DNA from: Pseudomonas hunanensis
Lineage (GTDB): Bacteria > Pseudomonadota > Gammaproteobacteria > Pseudomonadales > Pseudomonadaceae
NCBI RefSeq assembly: GCF_013393325.1
Contig: NZ_QJRC01000095.1
Span: 558,001-622,000, forward strand
Length of the DNA stretch: 64,000 nt
Reading direction: 5' to 3'
The notes beneath the pieces are model-generated. The model saw only the letters and a program-made list of their open reading frames with translations, searched no databases and was not told the origin of the DNA. Positions within the stretch are counted from its first letter, which is position 1, and every line of letters begins with the position of its first letter. The translations under genes and the position numbers were made by a program. Below, piece after piece: positions 6,358 to 15,200 of this stretch.

Positions 6358-8484
6358 ATGGGCGATCATGCGATGGAGTCCCTGCTACGCCCGGCGGTGG
6401 AGTTGTACACCGTGGGCATCTGTGCCGGTGCCGGCGCGCTGTGCCTGCATTCGCCCTGGGCGGTGGCCCTATCGCCGGAGGTCGGTGCCGGCATGGCCCT
6501 GGCCTACACCGCCTTCGGTCTCAAGCGCCTCAACGAGGCCCGCATTGTACTGCGTTATCGACGCAACATCCGCCGCCTCCCCCGCTATTCACTGACCAGT
6601 CGACAGATCCCGGTCAGCAGCAAACGCCTGTTCATGGGTCGTGGTTTTCGCTGGAGCCGCCTGCACACTCAGCGCTTGCTGGAGGCGCAGGATCCCGCGC
6701 TCGCCCGCTACGTCAATCAACCAGCGGCCTACCAGTGGGCCCGACACCTTGAGCACCTTCTGGAAAAAGCGCCGCCAGGGCTCTCCCTTCTGCCCCGGAT
6801 GACCGCCTGGGACAGCCCACTCAACCCGGTACGGCCGCTGCCACCCGTGGGCGGTTCGCCGCTGCTGCATGGCGTCGAGCCCAACGAGCAGGAAGCCTCC
6901 TTGCCACTGGGCGAACGCGTGGGCCATACCCTGGTGCTAGGCACCACGCGGGTCGGCAAGACGCGCCTGGCCGAGGTCTACATCACCCAGGACATTCACC
7001 GGCCAAGTCAGGAAGTGGTGATCGTCTTCGACCCCAAAGGCGATGCCGACCTGCTCAAGCGCATGTACGTGGAAGCGCGACGGGCCGGCCGTGAACACGA
7101 GTTCTATGTCTTCCACTTGGGCTGGCCGGAGATTTCCGCGCGCTACAACGCCATCGGCCGTTTCGGTCGCATCTCGGAAGTCGCCAGCCGTATCGCTGGG
7201 CAGCTGAGCGGTGAAGGCAACTCGGCGGCATTTCGCGAGTTCGCCTGGCGCTTCGTCAACATCATCGCCCGTGCCCTGATCGAGCTCGGCCGGCGCCCCG
7301 ACTACCTGCAGATCCAGCGCCATGTGGTGAACATCGATGCGCTGTTCATCGAGTACGCCCAGCACTTTTTCGCCCGACATGATCCGCAGGCGTGGGAGAC
7401 CATCGTGGATCTTGAAGCTCGTCTCAACGAGAAGAACGTGCCACGGCACATGGTCGGCCGCGAGAAACGCGTGGTCGCTATCGAGCAGTACCTGACCGTC
7501 AAGCGCCTCTTCGACCCGGTCATGGATGGCCTGCGCTCGGCGGTGCGCTACGACCGCACCTACTTCGACAAGATCGTCGCCTCACTGCTGCCGTTGCTGG
7601 AAAAGCTCACCAGTGGCAAGACGGCGCAGTTGCTGGCCCCCAACTATTCCGACTTGGACGATCCACGGCCAATCTTCGACTGGCTGCAGGTCATCCGTAA
7701 ACGCGGCATCGTCTACGTCGGCCTGGATGCGCTGTCCGATGCAGAGGTCGCCGCCGCGGTCGGCAACTCGATGTTTGCCGACCTGGTCTCCGTCGCCGGG
7801 CACATCTACAAGCACGGTATCGACCACGGTCTCCCGAACTCCTCCAGTACGACCGACAAGGTGCCCATCAACCTGCACGCCGACGAGTTCAACGAGCTGA
7901 TGGGCGACGAGTTCATTCCGCTGATCAACAAGGGCGGCGGTGCCGGTATCCAAGTCACTGCCTACACCCAGACCTTGAGCGACATCGAGGCACGCATCGG
8001 CAGCCGGGCCAAGGCCGGCCAGGTCATCGGCAACTTCAACACCCTGCAGATGCTACGCGTACGCGAAACCGCGACAGCCGAACTGCTGACTAATCAGTTG
8101 CCCAAGGTCAACGTGCAAACGCGCACCTTGGTCTCTGGCGCTACGGACACCGCCGATCCTGACACCCGAACCGACTTCACCTCCTCCTCACAGGACCGGG
8201 TGACCACCACCGCCGTGCCATTGATCGAGCCCGCGCACATCATCGCCCTACCGAAGGGCCAGATGTTTTCGTTCCAGGAAGGCGGGCAGCTATGGAAGGT
8301 ACGGATGCCGCTGCCCAAACCAGCCAGCGACGATGCGATGCCGGCTGACCTGCAGGCCCTCGCTGCGCGTATGCGCGAGTCCTACAACGCCAACGCGGGA
8401 AGTTGGTGGAGCAGTACCGGAGGTGCGCCGACGGTCGACTTCGACCCCGAGATGCCACCACCTGGGCGTAAACACGCCCCGTGA
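6358..8484 (+). CDS. traD: Type IV coupling protein TraD (SXT/TOL-like)
   Basis: This 708-aa VirD4/TraD-like ATPase delivers the relaxase-DNA complex to the secretion channel at the inner membrane. It has an N-terminal membrane region (about residues 12-57), a Walker A (GTTRVGKT, about residues 195-202), a Walker B region (HADEFN, about 506-511) and the long helical insert typical of the ICE/TOL TraD subfamily. The ATG at 6358 has a purine-rich Shine-Dalgarno upstream. Length and order (after PFL_4695, before PFL_4697) match the family. The gene appears intact. Confidence 0.92.
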   Translation: MGDHAMESLLRPAVELYTVGICAGAGALCLHSPWAVALSPEVGAGMALAYTAFGLKRLNEARIVLRYRRNIRRLPRYSLTSRQIPVSSKRLFMGRGFRWSRLHTQRLLEAQDPALARYVNQPAAYQWARHLEHLLEKAPPGLSLLPRMTAWDSPLNPVRPLPPVGGSPLLHGVEPNEQEASLPLGERVGHTLVLGTTRVGKTRLAEVYITQDIHRPSQEVVIVFDPKGDADLLKRMYVEARRAGREHEFYVFHLGWPEISARYNAIGRFGRISEVASRIAGQLSGEGNSAAFREFAWRFVNIIARALIELGRRPDYLQIQRHVVNIDALFIEYAQHFFARHDPQAWETIVDLEARLNEKNVPRHMVGREKRVVAIEQYLTVKRLFDPVMDGLRSAVRYDRTYFDKIVASLLPLLEKLTSGKTAQLLAPNYSDLDDPRPIFDWLQVIRKRGIVYVGLDALSDAEVAAAVGNSMFADLVSVAGHIYKHGIDHGLPNSSSTTDKVPINLHADEFNELMGDEFIPLINKGGGAGIQVTAYTQTLSDIEARIGSRAKAGQVIGNFNTLQMLRVRETATAELLTNQLPKVNVQTRTLVSGATDTADPDTRTDFTSSSQDRVTTTAVPLIEPAHIIALPKGQMFSFQEGGQLWKVRMPLPKPASDDAMPADLQALAARMRESYNANAGSWWSSTGGAPTVDFDPEMPPPGRKHAP

Positions 8485-8517
8485 TCCCCTGACAGCCCGC
8501 GAACACCCGGGAGCATT

Positions 8518-9246
8518 ATGCCTACTGCCCCAACCAATCCTCCTCAGACACAACGACGACCAGGGCTGATCTTCGGCACGCTTGAGCTGTGCCTGCGATT
8601 GCTCGGCCTCCTGTTTGCTTCCCTGCTGCTCTCCATCCTGTTGGAGTTTGTGGGCATGCTGTGGTTCTGGCCTGACCAAGGCTGGCATCACAGCCATGCC
8701 ATGTGGCTGACTGAACTTGGCTGGCTCAGCAGCCACTTTAAGAGCTCGCTGCTGGTGCAGGAGCCGGCACAAGCCACCGCGAAAATCCTTGAACACCTCA
8801 ACGACTGGGTCGTGTTGCGCTCAGGATGGGCGCAATCGGACACACACCTGAAACTGCTCAGTCGCGACGCGTCGCTGCAAGGACAGCTTGCTCAAGCGTA
8901 CGTCGCTGGCCAGGACTACCTGCTGGCTACCCTGTTCACGGTATTCACGTTCGTGGTGCGCTTGATTGTCCTCACGCTCGCAACGCCCCTCTTCTTGCTC
9001 GCGGCAGTCACCGGGCTGGTTGACGGGTTGATGCGGCGCGACCTGCGCAAGTTCGGGGCGGATAGGGAAAGCAGCTTTGTCTATCACCGAGCCAAGCGAA
9101 CATTGTTGCCGCTAATGGTCAGCCCTTGGGTGATCTATCTGTCGCTACCTTGGTCGCTGAATCCAAACTGGGTATTGCTCCCATGTGCTGCACTGTTGGG
9201 TTTCATGGTCGCGATAACTGCTACCACGTTCAAAAAATATCTTTGA
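8518..9246 (+). CDS. ICE membrane protein, TIGR03747 / PFL_4697 family (DUF4400)
   Basis: This 242-aa protein has four predicted membrane segments (about 22-48, 134-160, 182-203 and 212-235). A soluble loop of about 80 residues follows the first. This layout and the position after traD match the PFL_4697 family. Its role is probably as an inner-membrane accessory of the coupling protein or channel; no enzymatic motif is visible. It is the last backbone gene before the arsenic cargo, so the cargo entered the intergenic region right after this stop. Confidence 0.85.
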   Translation: MPTAPTNPPQTQRRPGLIFGTLELCLRLLGLLFASLLLSILLEFVGMLWFWPDQGWHHSHAMWLTELGWLSSHFKSSLLVQEPAQATAKILEHLNDWVVLRSGWAQSDTHLKLLSRDASLQGQLAQAYVAGQDYLLATLFTVFTFVVRLIVLTLATPLFLLAAVTGLVDGLMRRDLRKFGADRESSFVYHRAKRTLLPLMVSPWVIYLSLPWSLNPNWVLLPCAALLGFMVAITATTFKKYL

Positions 9247-9306
9247 ATGGCTGCAATCGACCCATAGCTGCCTTTCGCGGAAGACAGCTAATCTCACTGG
9301 GACGCT

Positions 9307-9867
9307 CTAACGTGGCATTGGAATTTGGGATAGGAAGCTTATTGGAGCCTCGGGGCGAAGACCTTCGTCTCCGAAATCAAAGCGCCAATACCCCACATCA
9401 TGCCAAGCATCGAGCTTGAATCCGACCTGCGGAAACGTACCGATGTGCTGAAAACCGAGTCGCTCGTGCAGCCCGATACTGCCTTCATTCGGCAAGGCAA
9501 CGCCGGCATACGCCGAGCGATATCCCAGACGCTTCAGAACTGGCAGCAGCACGTCATAGAGCTGCCGACCAACCCCGCTGCGGCGTTGCCCTTCAGCGAC
9601 ATACACCGTCACATCCACCGCCCACCGGTACGCCGCACGCGCGCGGTGTTGACTGGCGTAGGCATAGCCGACTACTCGTCCTTCTCGCACAGCCACCAGA
9701 TACGGGTAGGTTTGCAGCGTCGTGGAGATCCGCTCGCGCATTTGCTCCACGCTCGGCACTGCCTCTTCGAATGAGATAGCCGTGTTGAGCACGATGGGCG
9801 CGTAGATGATCTGGATCTCTTCTGCATCCTCTGGTCTGGCGACACGAATATCGATTCCGCTATGCAT
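9307..9867 (-). CDS. arsN1: ArsN1-type N-acetyltransferase
   Basis: This 186-aa GNAT-fold acetyltransferase resembles phosphinothricin/arsinothricin acetyltransferases. Landmarks are the N-terminal IRVARPEDAEEIQ, the acetyl-CoA-binding EGQRRSGVGRQLY segment (about residues 93-106) and the C-terminal VGFKLDAWHDVGYW. Known ArsN1 enzymes acetylate the organoarsenical antibiotic arsinothricin, and sometimes phosphinothricin. The gene overlaps the end of arsO by 8 nt and is the last gene of the ars operon. Substrate preference cannot be told from sequence; the operon context favours arsinothricin. Confidence 0.85.
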   Translation of the reverse strand: MHSGIDIRVARPEDAEEIQIIYAPIVLNTAISFEEAVPSVEQMRERISTTLQTYPYLVAVREGRVVGYAYASQHRARAAYRWAVDVTVYVAEGQRRSGVGRQLYDVLLPVLKRLGYRSAYAGVALPNEGSIGLHERLGFQHIGTFPQVGFKLDAWHDVGYWRFDFGDEGLRPEAPISFLSQIPMPR

Positions 9868-10942
9868 CCGGCTGCTCCAAGCTGTTCAGGTGTTCAACTA
9901 CTTCGTTGACCGCGCTGCGCGCGGTACGGGTGACGCCGATCAACGTCGCCGAGGCCAGGCCGGTCCAGTCGCCATATCCGACCAGCCAGAGGCGCGGCTC
10001 GCGAATAGAGTGCCCCCCATCAACCTCGACCCTACCGTTGTCATCCAGCACGTCCAGTGCCTTCAGATGATCCAGCGCCGGCCGGAACCCAGTACACCAG
10101 ACCACAGCATCGACCTGGGTTTTCTCACCGTTCAGCCAAGCGACCCCGTCCGGCGTGAATGAGGTAAAAGGCCTTACAGCACGAAGGGCCCCGCGCTCGC
10201 GAGCCCGGACCACTGAGGGCACCATGACGATATCGCCAAGCCCACCGACCGGTGCGTCGATAACACGGCCCTCCTGTTGAGCCTTGAGGTGCTCGGTAGC
10301 CCGTTCGAACAGCACCCGGCCATCAACGTCATCAGGCAGAAACGCCGGTTCCTCCGTGGTTACCCACGTTGCGTCGGCGACCTCAGACAGCTCCGCATAG
10401 ATTTGCGCCCCCGAGTTGCCACCACCAACGACCAGCACGCGCTTTCCTTGGAAAGCCTCGGGTGATTGATAATGGGCGGAGTGAATCTGCTGTCCCTGGA
10501 ACAGCTCTATCCCCGGATAGGCCGGAACATAGGGGTTGCTCCAGGTCCCCGTTGCGCTGATGACGACACGAGCCTCCCAGTCGCGGTCCTTCGAGCGTAC
10601 ACGAAGACCACGCCCGGTCCGCTCCACAGACGTGACGCTGACGGGACGAACGATAGAAAACCCGTAGCGTGCCTCGTACTGCTCCAGATAGCTGACCACG
10701 TGATCCCTATCGGGATTACCTTCGGTGACTGGCGGCATCGGCCAGCCCGCGATCGTGCTCCATGCGGAGGGCGAGAACAGCGTCAGCGAGTCCCAGCCAT
10801 GGCGCCAAGCCCCGCCCGCAGCCGCTTCGGCATCGAGCAACAGGAACGACAGCTTGGCTCGCTTGAGAAAATAAGCCACCGTCAGCGCGGACTGCCCGCC
10901 GCCAATCACGATGACATCGAGTAGTTCGCCTTCGGTGACCAT
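9860..10942 (-). CDS. arsO: ArsO flavin-dependent monooxygenase
   Basis: This 360-aa protein has two Rossmann motifs, GGGQSA near residue 14 for FAD and VGGGNSGAQ near residue 171 for NADPH, and a downstream ATGTWSNP segment. This places it in the flavin-containing monooxygenase-like ArsO group that accompanies ars operons. A role in oxidising a reduced arsenical is proposed for the group but not firmly established. It lies between the phosphatase-like gene and arsN1, on the same strand, and appears complete. Confidence 0.85.
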   Translation of the reverse strand: MVTEGELLDVIVIGGGQSALTVAYFLKRAKLSFLLLDAEAAAGGAWRHGWDSLTLFSPSAWSTIAGWPMPPVTEGNPDRDHVVSYLEQYEARYGFSIVRPVSVTSVERTGRGLRVRSKDRDWEARVVISATGTWSNPYVPAYPGIELFQGQQIHSAHYQSPEAFQGKRVLVVGGGNSGAQIYAELSEVADATWVTTEEPAFLPDDVDGRVLFERATEHLKAQQEGRVIDAPVGGLGDIVMVPSVVRARERGALRAVRPFTSFTPDGVAWLNGEKTQVDAVVWCTGFRPALDHLKALDVLDDNGRVEVDGGHSIREPRLWLVGYGDWTGLASATLIGVTRTARSAVNEVVEHLNSLEQPDA

Positions 10943-10967
10943 GGTTTCTCCTTTCTGGCTGGAGCGC

Positions 10968-11471
10968 TCAGTCTTCGCCGAACTGGTTGATGTAGTTGAT
11001 GTGCGCAGGCTTCTGAATCGCCCGAGGGCGAAGCTCCTGCACCCAGGTGATCGCCTCGCGGCGCGGCATTCCGGATTCGATCAGCAGACGGGCAGCGAAC
11101 AGCCCGGTGCGGCCGGAGCCGCCCTTGCAGTGGATTGCCAGGGCCTTGTTGGAAGCGAGCAAAGCGTCCAACTGGTGGCGAATCTCTCCCAGCCGAGCCT
11201 CGAAGTTTTGATCAGGAGCCTGATCATCCTCGATCGGCAGCTGGAACCACTCCAACCCATGCTGCTTGGCCGCGATGCCAAGCTGGGCAACTCCGTTTTC
11301 CTGAAGCTCTGCGTCCGACATCAGCGTAACAAGCGCTACGGCACCGGCCTGCTTGAGCGTATCCAGGCTTTCAACGAGAGCGCTGGTCTGGGTGCCCGGA
11401 CAAGGCGTAAAAATGAGTACACCCGGAGCATGGGGCAAGGATTTCAATGAGTAAGGATGCGACATGCTCAT
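10968..11471 (-). CDS. Dual-specificity-type protein phosphatase of the ars operon
   Basis: This 167-aa protein has the Cys-X5-Arg phosphatase loop HCKGGSGRTG near residue 115 and a preceding general-acid Asp region (PIEDDQAP), so it should use a phosphocysteine mechanism. Genes like it occur in Pseudomonas ars clusters next to arsH. Whether the substrate is a phosphoprotein, or an arsenate or phosphate ester, is unknown. It starts 4 nt after arsH ends, which indicates tight coupling. Confidence 0.75.
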   Translation of the reverse strand: MSMSHPYSLKSLPHAPGVLIFTPCPGTQTSALVESLDTLKQAGAVALVTLMSDAELQENGVAQLGIAAKQHGLEWFQLPIEDDQAPDQNFEARLGEIRHQLDALLASNKALAIHCKGGSGRTGLFAARLLIESGMPRREAITWVQELRPRAIQKPAHINYINQFGED

Positions 11472-11475
11472 GACC

Positions 11476-12201
11476 TCAAATAGACCGAATATTGACTCTC
11501 TTGGATAGTTCTTCCGCCGACTCTTTGCGTTCGGAGTAGCGGTCTACCAAGTAATCCTGGCGATCACGCAGCAGCAGCGTGAACTTGGTCAGTTCCTCCA
11601 TCACGTCCACCAGCCGATCGTAGAAAGACGACGGTTTCATGCGTCCGGCTTCATCGAACTCCAAGAAGGCTTTTGGCACCGACGACTGGTTCGGGATGGT
11701 AAACATACGCATCCAGCGGCCAAGCACGCGCAGTTGGTTCACCACGTTAAAAGACTGCGAGCCTCCACACACCTGCATCACCGCGAGGGTCTTGCCCTGG
11801 GTTGGGCGAACGGCGCCTATGGCCAGCGGTACCCAATCGATCTGCGCTTTGAAGACAGCACTCATTGAGCCGTGACGCTCGGGGGAGCACCACACTTGGC
11901 CCTCGGACCATTGCATCAGCTCGCGGAGTTCCAGCACCTTCTCGTGGGAGTCCGGAGCGTCATCCGGCAGCGGCAGGCCGGAAGGGTCGAAGATACGGGT
12001 TTCGGCGCCGAACTCTTCCAGCAGGCGCGCAGCTTCCTGGACCATCAAGCGGCTGAATGAGCGCTCGCGGGTCGATCCATACAGCAGCAGGATGCGCGGT
12101 TTGTGTGTAGAAGGATCCTTCGGCGCCAGCCGCTCCAGCGACGGCAGATCAATCAGTTCTGGTTGGACATTTGGCAGGTGGTCGTTCATTTCGGTCTCCA
12201 T
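11476..12201 (-). CDS. arsH: ArsH organoarsenical oxidase / NADPH-FMN reductase
   Basis: This protein of 241 aa (or 237 if the second Met is used) has the flavodoxin-like ArsH signature: the FMN-binding GSTRERSFSRL (about residues 42-52) and the CSPERHGSMSAVFKAQIDW region. ArsH enzymes oxidise trivalent methyl- and aryl-arsenicals and reduce flavin with NADPH. It follows arsC by 11 nt. The full length and intact motifs suggest a functional copy. Confidence 0.92.
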   Translation of the reverse strand: METEMNDHLPNVQPELIDLPSLERLAPKDPSTHKPRILLLYGSTRERSFSRLMVQEAARLLEEFGAETRIFDPSGLPLPDDAPDSHEKVLELRELMQWSEGQVWCSPERHGSMSAVFKAQIDWVPLAIGAVRPTQGKTLAVMQVCGGSQSFNVVNQLRVLGRWMRMFTIPNQSSVPKAFLEFDEAGRMKPSSFYDRLVDVMEELTKFTLLLRDRQDYLVDRYSERKESAEELSKRVNIRSI

Positions 12202-12212
12202 TGATCCAGGGC

Positions 12213-12683
12213 CTACAGCGCGCCGATGCGGGCAAGTTCGGCTTTCAGTTCGTCCTGGCTCAGTTGCGAGAAAGGCAGCGCAATGAAGGCGCGCACGCGC
12301 TCATCGATCTTCGCAAGTGTGGTCTGGAAGGCTTCTTCGATTTCTGTCTCACTCCCGGTGACCGCTGAAGGATCGGCCAGGCCCCAGTGGGCTTTGAGCG
12401 ATGGACCGAAGAAGATCGGGCAGGCTTCGCCGGCAGCGCGGTCGCACACGGTGACAACGATGTCGGGAGGAGAACTCTCGAAGGCATCCGAGGCCTTGCT
12501 TGAAAGACCAGCGGTGGGGATACCGGCGGCTTCCAAGGTTTTCAGTGCCCGCTCATTGACCTTGCCGCTTGGGAAGCTGCCAGAACTCACAGCTTCCATA
12601 CCCTCGGGGGCCAGGTGATTGAACAGCGCCTCGGACAGGATGCTGCGGCAGCTGTTGTGGGTGCACATGAACAAGACTTTCAT
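12213..12683 (-). CDS. arsC: Arsenate reductase, low-molecular-weight phosphatase type
   Basis: The start is placed at ATG 12683, giving 156 aa that begin with the phosphatase-like loop (CTHNSCRS: Cys7-X5-Arg13). Longer frame starts would run into the arsB coding region. The downstream VTVCDRAAGEACP segment supplies the further Cys residues used in the disulfide cascade. It reduces arsenate to arsenite for export by ArsB. It lies 14 nt after arsB. Confidence 0.92.
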   Translation of the reverse strand: MKVLFMCTHNSCRSILSEALFNHLAPEGMEAVSSGSFPSGKVNERALKTLEAAGIPTAGLSSKASDAFESSPPDIVVTVCDRAAGEACPIFFGPSLKAHWGLADPSAVTGSETEIEEAFQTTLAKIDERVRAFIALPFSQLSQDELKAELARIGAL

Positions 12684-12697
12684 CAGGTATCTCCGGT

Positions 12698-13981
12698 TCA
12701 AAAGCTCAGGCGGATGGCCAATGCGGCCAAGGTGGCAAGCAGGATCGGCAGCGTCAGAACGATGCCGGTGCGGAAGTAGTAACCCCAGGTGATGACGATG
12801 TTCTTGCGGGCCAGCACGTGCAGCCACAGCAAGGTGGCCAGGCTGCCGATTGGGGTGATTTTCGGACCAAGGTCACAGCCGATGACGTTGGCGTAGATCA
12901 TGGCCTCGCGCACGATGCCGGTGGCCTCGGCGGAATGGATCGACAGGGCGCCTACCAGCACAGTGGGCATGTTGTTCATGACCGACGACAGGCCAGCGGC
13001 GAGCAGCCCCGTCCCGAGGGATGCGCCCCAGATCCCGTAGCCGGCGAAGACATTGAGGATCTGCGTCAGGTAGTCGGTGAGGCCGGCGTTACGCAGGCCA
13101 TAGACCACGAGGTACATGCCAAGCGAGAACACCACGACCTGCCAAGGCGCGTCCTTGAGCACCTTGCGGGTAGAAATCACGTGCCCGCGCGCGGCGATCA
13201 GGTAGAGGATCAGCGCACAGGCAGCAGCGATGGCGCTGATCGGAACGCCCAGCGGCTCGATGGCGAAGAAGCCGACCAGCAACAGCGCAAGCACCCACCA
13301 GCCGGCAACGAACGTCGCCTTGTCGCGGATAGCGGCTTTCGGAGCCTTCAACTGGTCGAGTTCATAGGTACGCGGCAGGTCCTTGCGGAAGAACCACAGC
13401 AGCATTCCCAGAGTGGCGGCAATGCTGACCAGGTTCACCGGCACCATGACCGAGGCGTACTCGCTGAAGCCAATGCCAAAGTAGTCGGCGGAAACGATGT
13501 TCACCAGGTTGGACACCACCAGCGGCAGGCTCGCGGTATCGGCGATGAAGCCCGCCGCCATGACGAATGCCAGCGTCGCCGCCGGGGAGAAGCGCAGGGC
13601 CAGCAGCATGGCGATGACGATCGGGGTCAGGATCAGTGCCGCACCGTCGTTAGCGAACAGCGCCGAGACAGCGGCGCCCAGCAGGATGATGAAGGCGAAC
13701 AGCTTGCGGCTGCTGCCATTGCCCCAGCGGGCCACGTGCAATGCCGCCCACTCGAAGAACCCCGCCTCATCCAGCAGCAGGCTGATGATGATGACGGCGA
13801 TGAAAGTGGCGGTAGCGTTCCAGACGATCTGCCAGACCACGGGGATATCGGACAGGCTCACGACGCCCGCCAGCAGCGCCACGACGGCCCCCAGTGCGGC
13901 GCTCCAGCCAACACCCAGGCCTTTGGGCTGCCAGATGACGAGAACGATCGTCACCAGGAAAATCAAAAATGCGATCAGCAT
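12698..13981 (-). CDS. arsB: ArsB arsenite efflux permease
   Basis: This 427-aa, highly hydrophobic protein has about 12 predicted membrane segments. It has the ArsB/NhaD-type pattern, including NDGAALILTPIV near residue 112, the SLPLVVSNLVNIVSADYF region and GLSSVMNNMPTVL near 330. It exports arsenite and antimonite across the inner membrane, driven by the proton gradient when no ArsA is present; no arsA is visible in the window. It starts 29 nt after arsR. Confidence 0.92.
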   Translation of the reverse strand: MLIAFLIFLVTIVLVIWQPKGLGVGWSAALGAVVALLAGVVSLSDIPVVWQIVWNATATFIAVIIISLLLDEAGFFEWAALHVARWGNGSSRKLFAFIILLGAAVSALFANDGAALILTPIVIAMLLALRFSPAATLAFVMAAGFIADTASLPLVVSNLVNIVSADYFGIGFSEYASVMVPVNLVSIAATLGMLLWFFRKDLPRTYELDQLKAPKAAIRDKATFVAGWWVLALLLVGFFAIEPLGVPISAIAAACALILYLIAARGHVISTRKVLKDAPWQVVVFSLGMYLVVYGLRNAGLTDYLTQILNVFAGYGIWGASLGTGLLAAGLSSVMNNMPTVLVGALSIHSAEATGIVREAMIYANVIGCDLGPKITPIGSLATLLWLHVLARKNIVITWGYYFRTGIVLTLPILLATLAALAIRLSF

Positions 13982-14010
13982 GACTACAACTCAATCAGCG
14001 AAGGGAAGTC

Positions 14011-14367
14011 TCAAGCACAAGCAACAGGGCCCTGCGGCCGCTCGCCCATTTCGGCAAGGCGCAATGCATCAGAGCTCAACCATTCCTGGTTGGCATCGAC
14101 CACTCCCTTCAGCATCGCGTCCACCCACTGCGGCAGTTCGGGGTGCAGTCGGTAGTACACCCATTGACCCTTGCGGCGATCCATCAGGATTCCAGCCTCG
14201 CGCAACTGGGCAAGATGCCGGGAGATCTTCGGCTGGCTCAGCTCCAGCGCGTGGGTAAGTTCGCAGACACAGAGTTCGCCTTCACGGGCGATCAGCAGGG
14301 TCATCCGGGCCCGGGTGTCATCAGCCAGGCATTTGAAAACGATGGGGGGAGTCAGTGTTTCCCGCAT
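14011..14367 (-). CDS. arsR: ArsR arsenite-responsive repressor
   Basis: This 118-aa winged-helix repressor has the arsenite-sensing ELCVCEL motif (Cys33 and Cys35) in the alpha-3 helix, then the recognition helix SQPKISRHLAQLR. It should repress the ars operon in the absence of arsenite. It is the first gene of the operon, and its upstream AT-rich region (about 14390-14455) probably contains the operator. The tail ends in a Cys-Ala (VACA), common in Pseudomonas ArsR. Confidence 0.92.
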   Translation of the reverse strand: MRETLTPPIVFKCLADDTRARMTLLIAREGELCVCELTHALELSQPKISRHLAQLREAGILMDRRKGQWVYYRLHPELPQWVDAMLKGVVDANQEWLSSDALRLAEMGERPQGPVACA

Positions 14368-14544
14368 GTGACCTCCTGGGGAATGCGTGTACGGCCAATA
14401 TCTGGAAATCCGAATATATGCCTATTCAAATATGCGGTAAAGCAGATATTTATAATTGCCTCGCCTGACGGGACGTCATAAAACTGGAAAAAGCCCCCGC
14501 TCCGGGACCTATACTGGCCTTCGATACCATCCCCAGAGTCCCCA
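14368..14544. promoter_or_regulatory. Divergent arsR / arsN2 promoter region
   Basis: This 177-nt AT-rich gap separates two divergent genes. Near 14413-14433 there is a repeated ATATGC..ATTCAA..ATATGC pattern that could be the ArsR operator. On the plus strand, TATACT at 14510-14515 is a good sigma-70 -10 box about 30 nt before arsN2; no good -35 is visible. A shared, ArsR-controlled promoter region is inferred. Confidence 0.45.
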
Positions 14545-15039
14545 ATGAACCAGTCTGATATCTCTGTCCGATTGCTTGGTACCGATCAAATCCAAGGCCT
14601 GGCTGCGCATCTGACTGCAGCGGGCTTGCCGACCCAAGACCTTTTGCAGCCCGACCGAATGTTCTATTCCTTTCACCGGGGAGAAACGGAGTTGGGATAC
14701 GGGGGCATTGAAGGAAGTGGCCGGACTCGTCTGATTCGCTCACTAGTTGTCGTACCGGCCCAGCGAAAGTCAGGGATCGGTACCCTGCTGCTCAGAGCAC
14801 TTGAGCGAATAGCGGAAGCTGACGGAGCCCAGAGCCTTCATCTGCTGACCACTACAGCACCCGACTTCTTCGAGGCTCGGGGATATGAGCACAGAGACCG
14901 ATCCCAAGCCCCAAAGGCAATTTCCAATTCGGAGGAGTTCAACAGCCTCTGCCCGACGTCTGCGGTCTACATGGTGAAGGAGCTTGGCGACATGAACTCG
15001 GTGTCACCACAGGTAACTCGCCTCCACGAACGTCAGTGA
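14545..15039 (+). CDS. arsN2: ArsN2-type GNAT acetyltransferase
   Basis: This 164-aa GNAT-like protein is divergent from arsR. The acetyl-CoA-binding segment VVPAQRKSGIGTLLL (about residues 69-83) and the later TTTAPDFFEARGYEHRDR match the arsenic-linked ArsN2 group. It differs from ArsN1 encoded at the other end of the operon, so two distinct acetyltransferases flank this cluster. The substrate of ArsN2 is not established. The last residues after GDMN look like a slipped or variable tail. Confidence 0.75.
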   Translation: MNQSDISVRLLGTDQIQGLAAHLTAAGLPTQDLLQPDRMFYSFHRGETELGYGGIEGSGRTRLIRSLVVVPAQRKSGIGTLLLRALERIAEADGAQSLHLLTTTAPDFFEARGYEHRDRSQAPKAISNSEEFNSLCPTSAVYMVKELGDMNSVSPQVTRLHERQ

Positions 15040-15200
15040 GTTCGTTCTCAGGTGTCCCAGGAACGAGTCCTGCGGCCCCCGAAAGATGTCGAACTGAATC
15101 GACCTCGGTTTCGTAGACTCCTCGAACGGCTGCAAAGGGTCGGTTAGCGCCTCTGGATCGGGCTGACCATCCTTGTCCTCCCTCACATGGAGGACAAGCC

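Noticed and set aside
12818..14155. Plus-strand frame of 445 codons opposite arsB and arsR
   Set aside because: The product is a His/Gln/Asp-rich low-complexity string with no domain; it is the antisense shadow of the arsB/arsR coding sequence.
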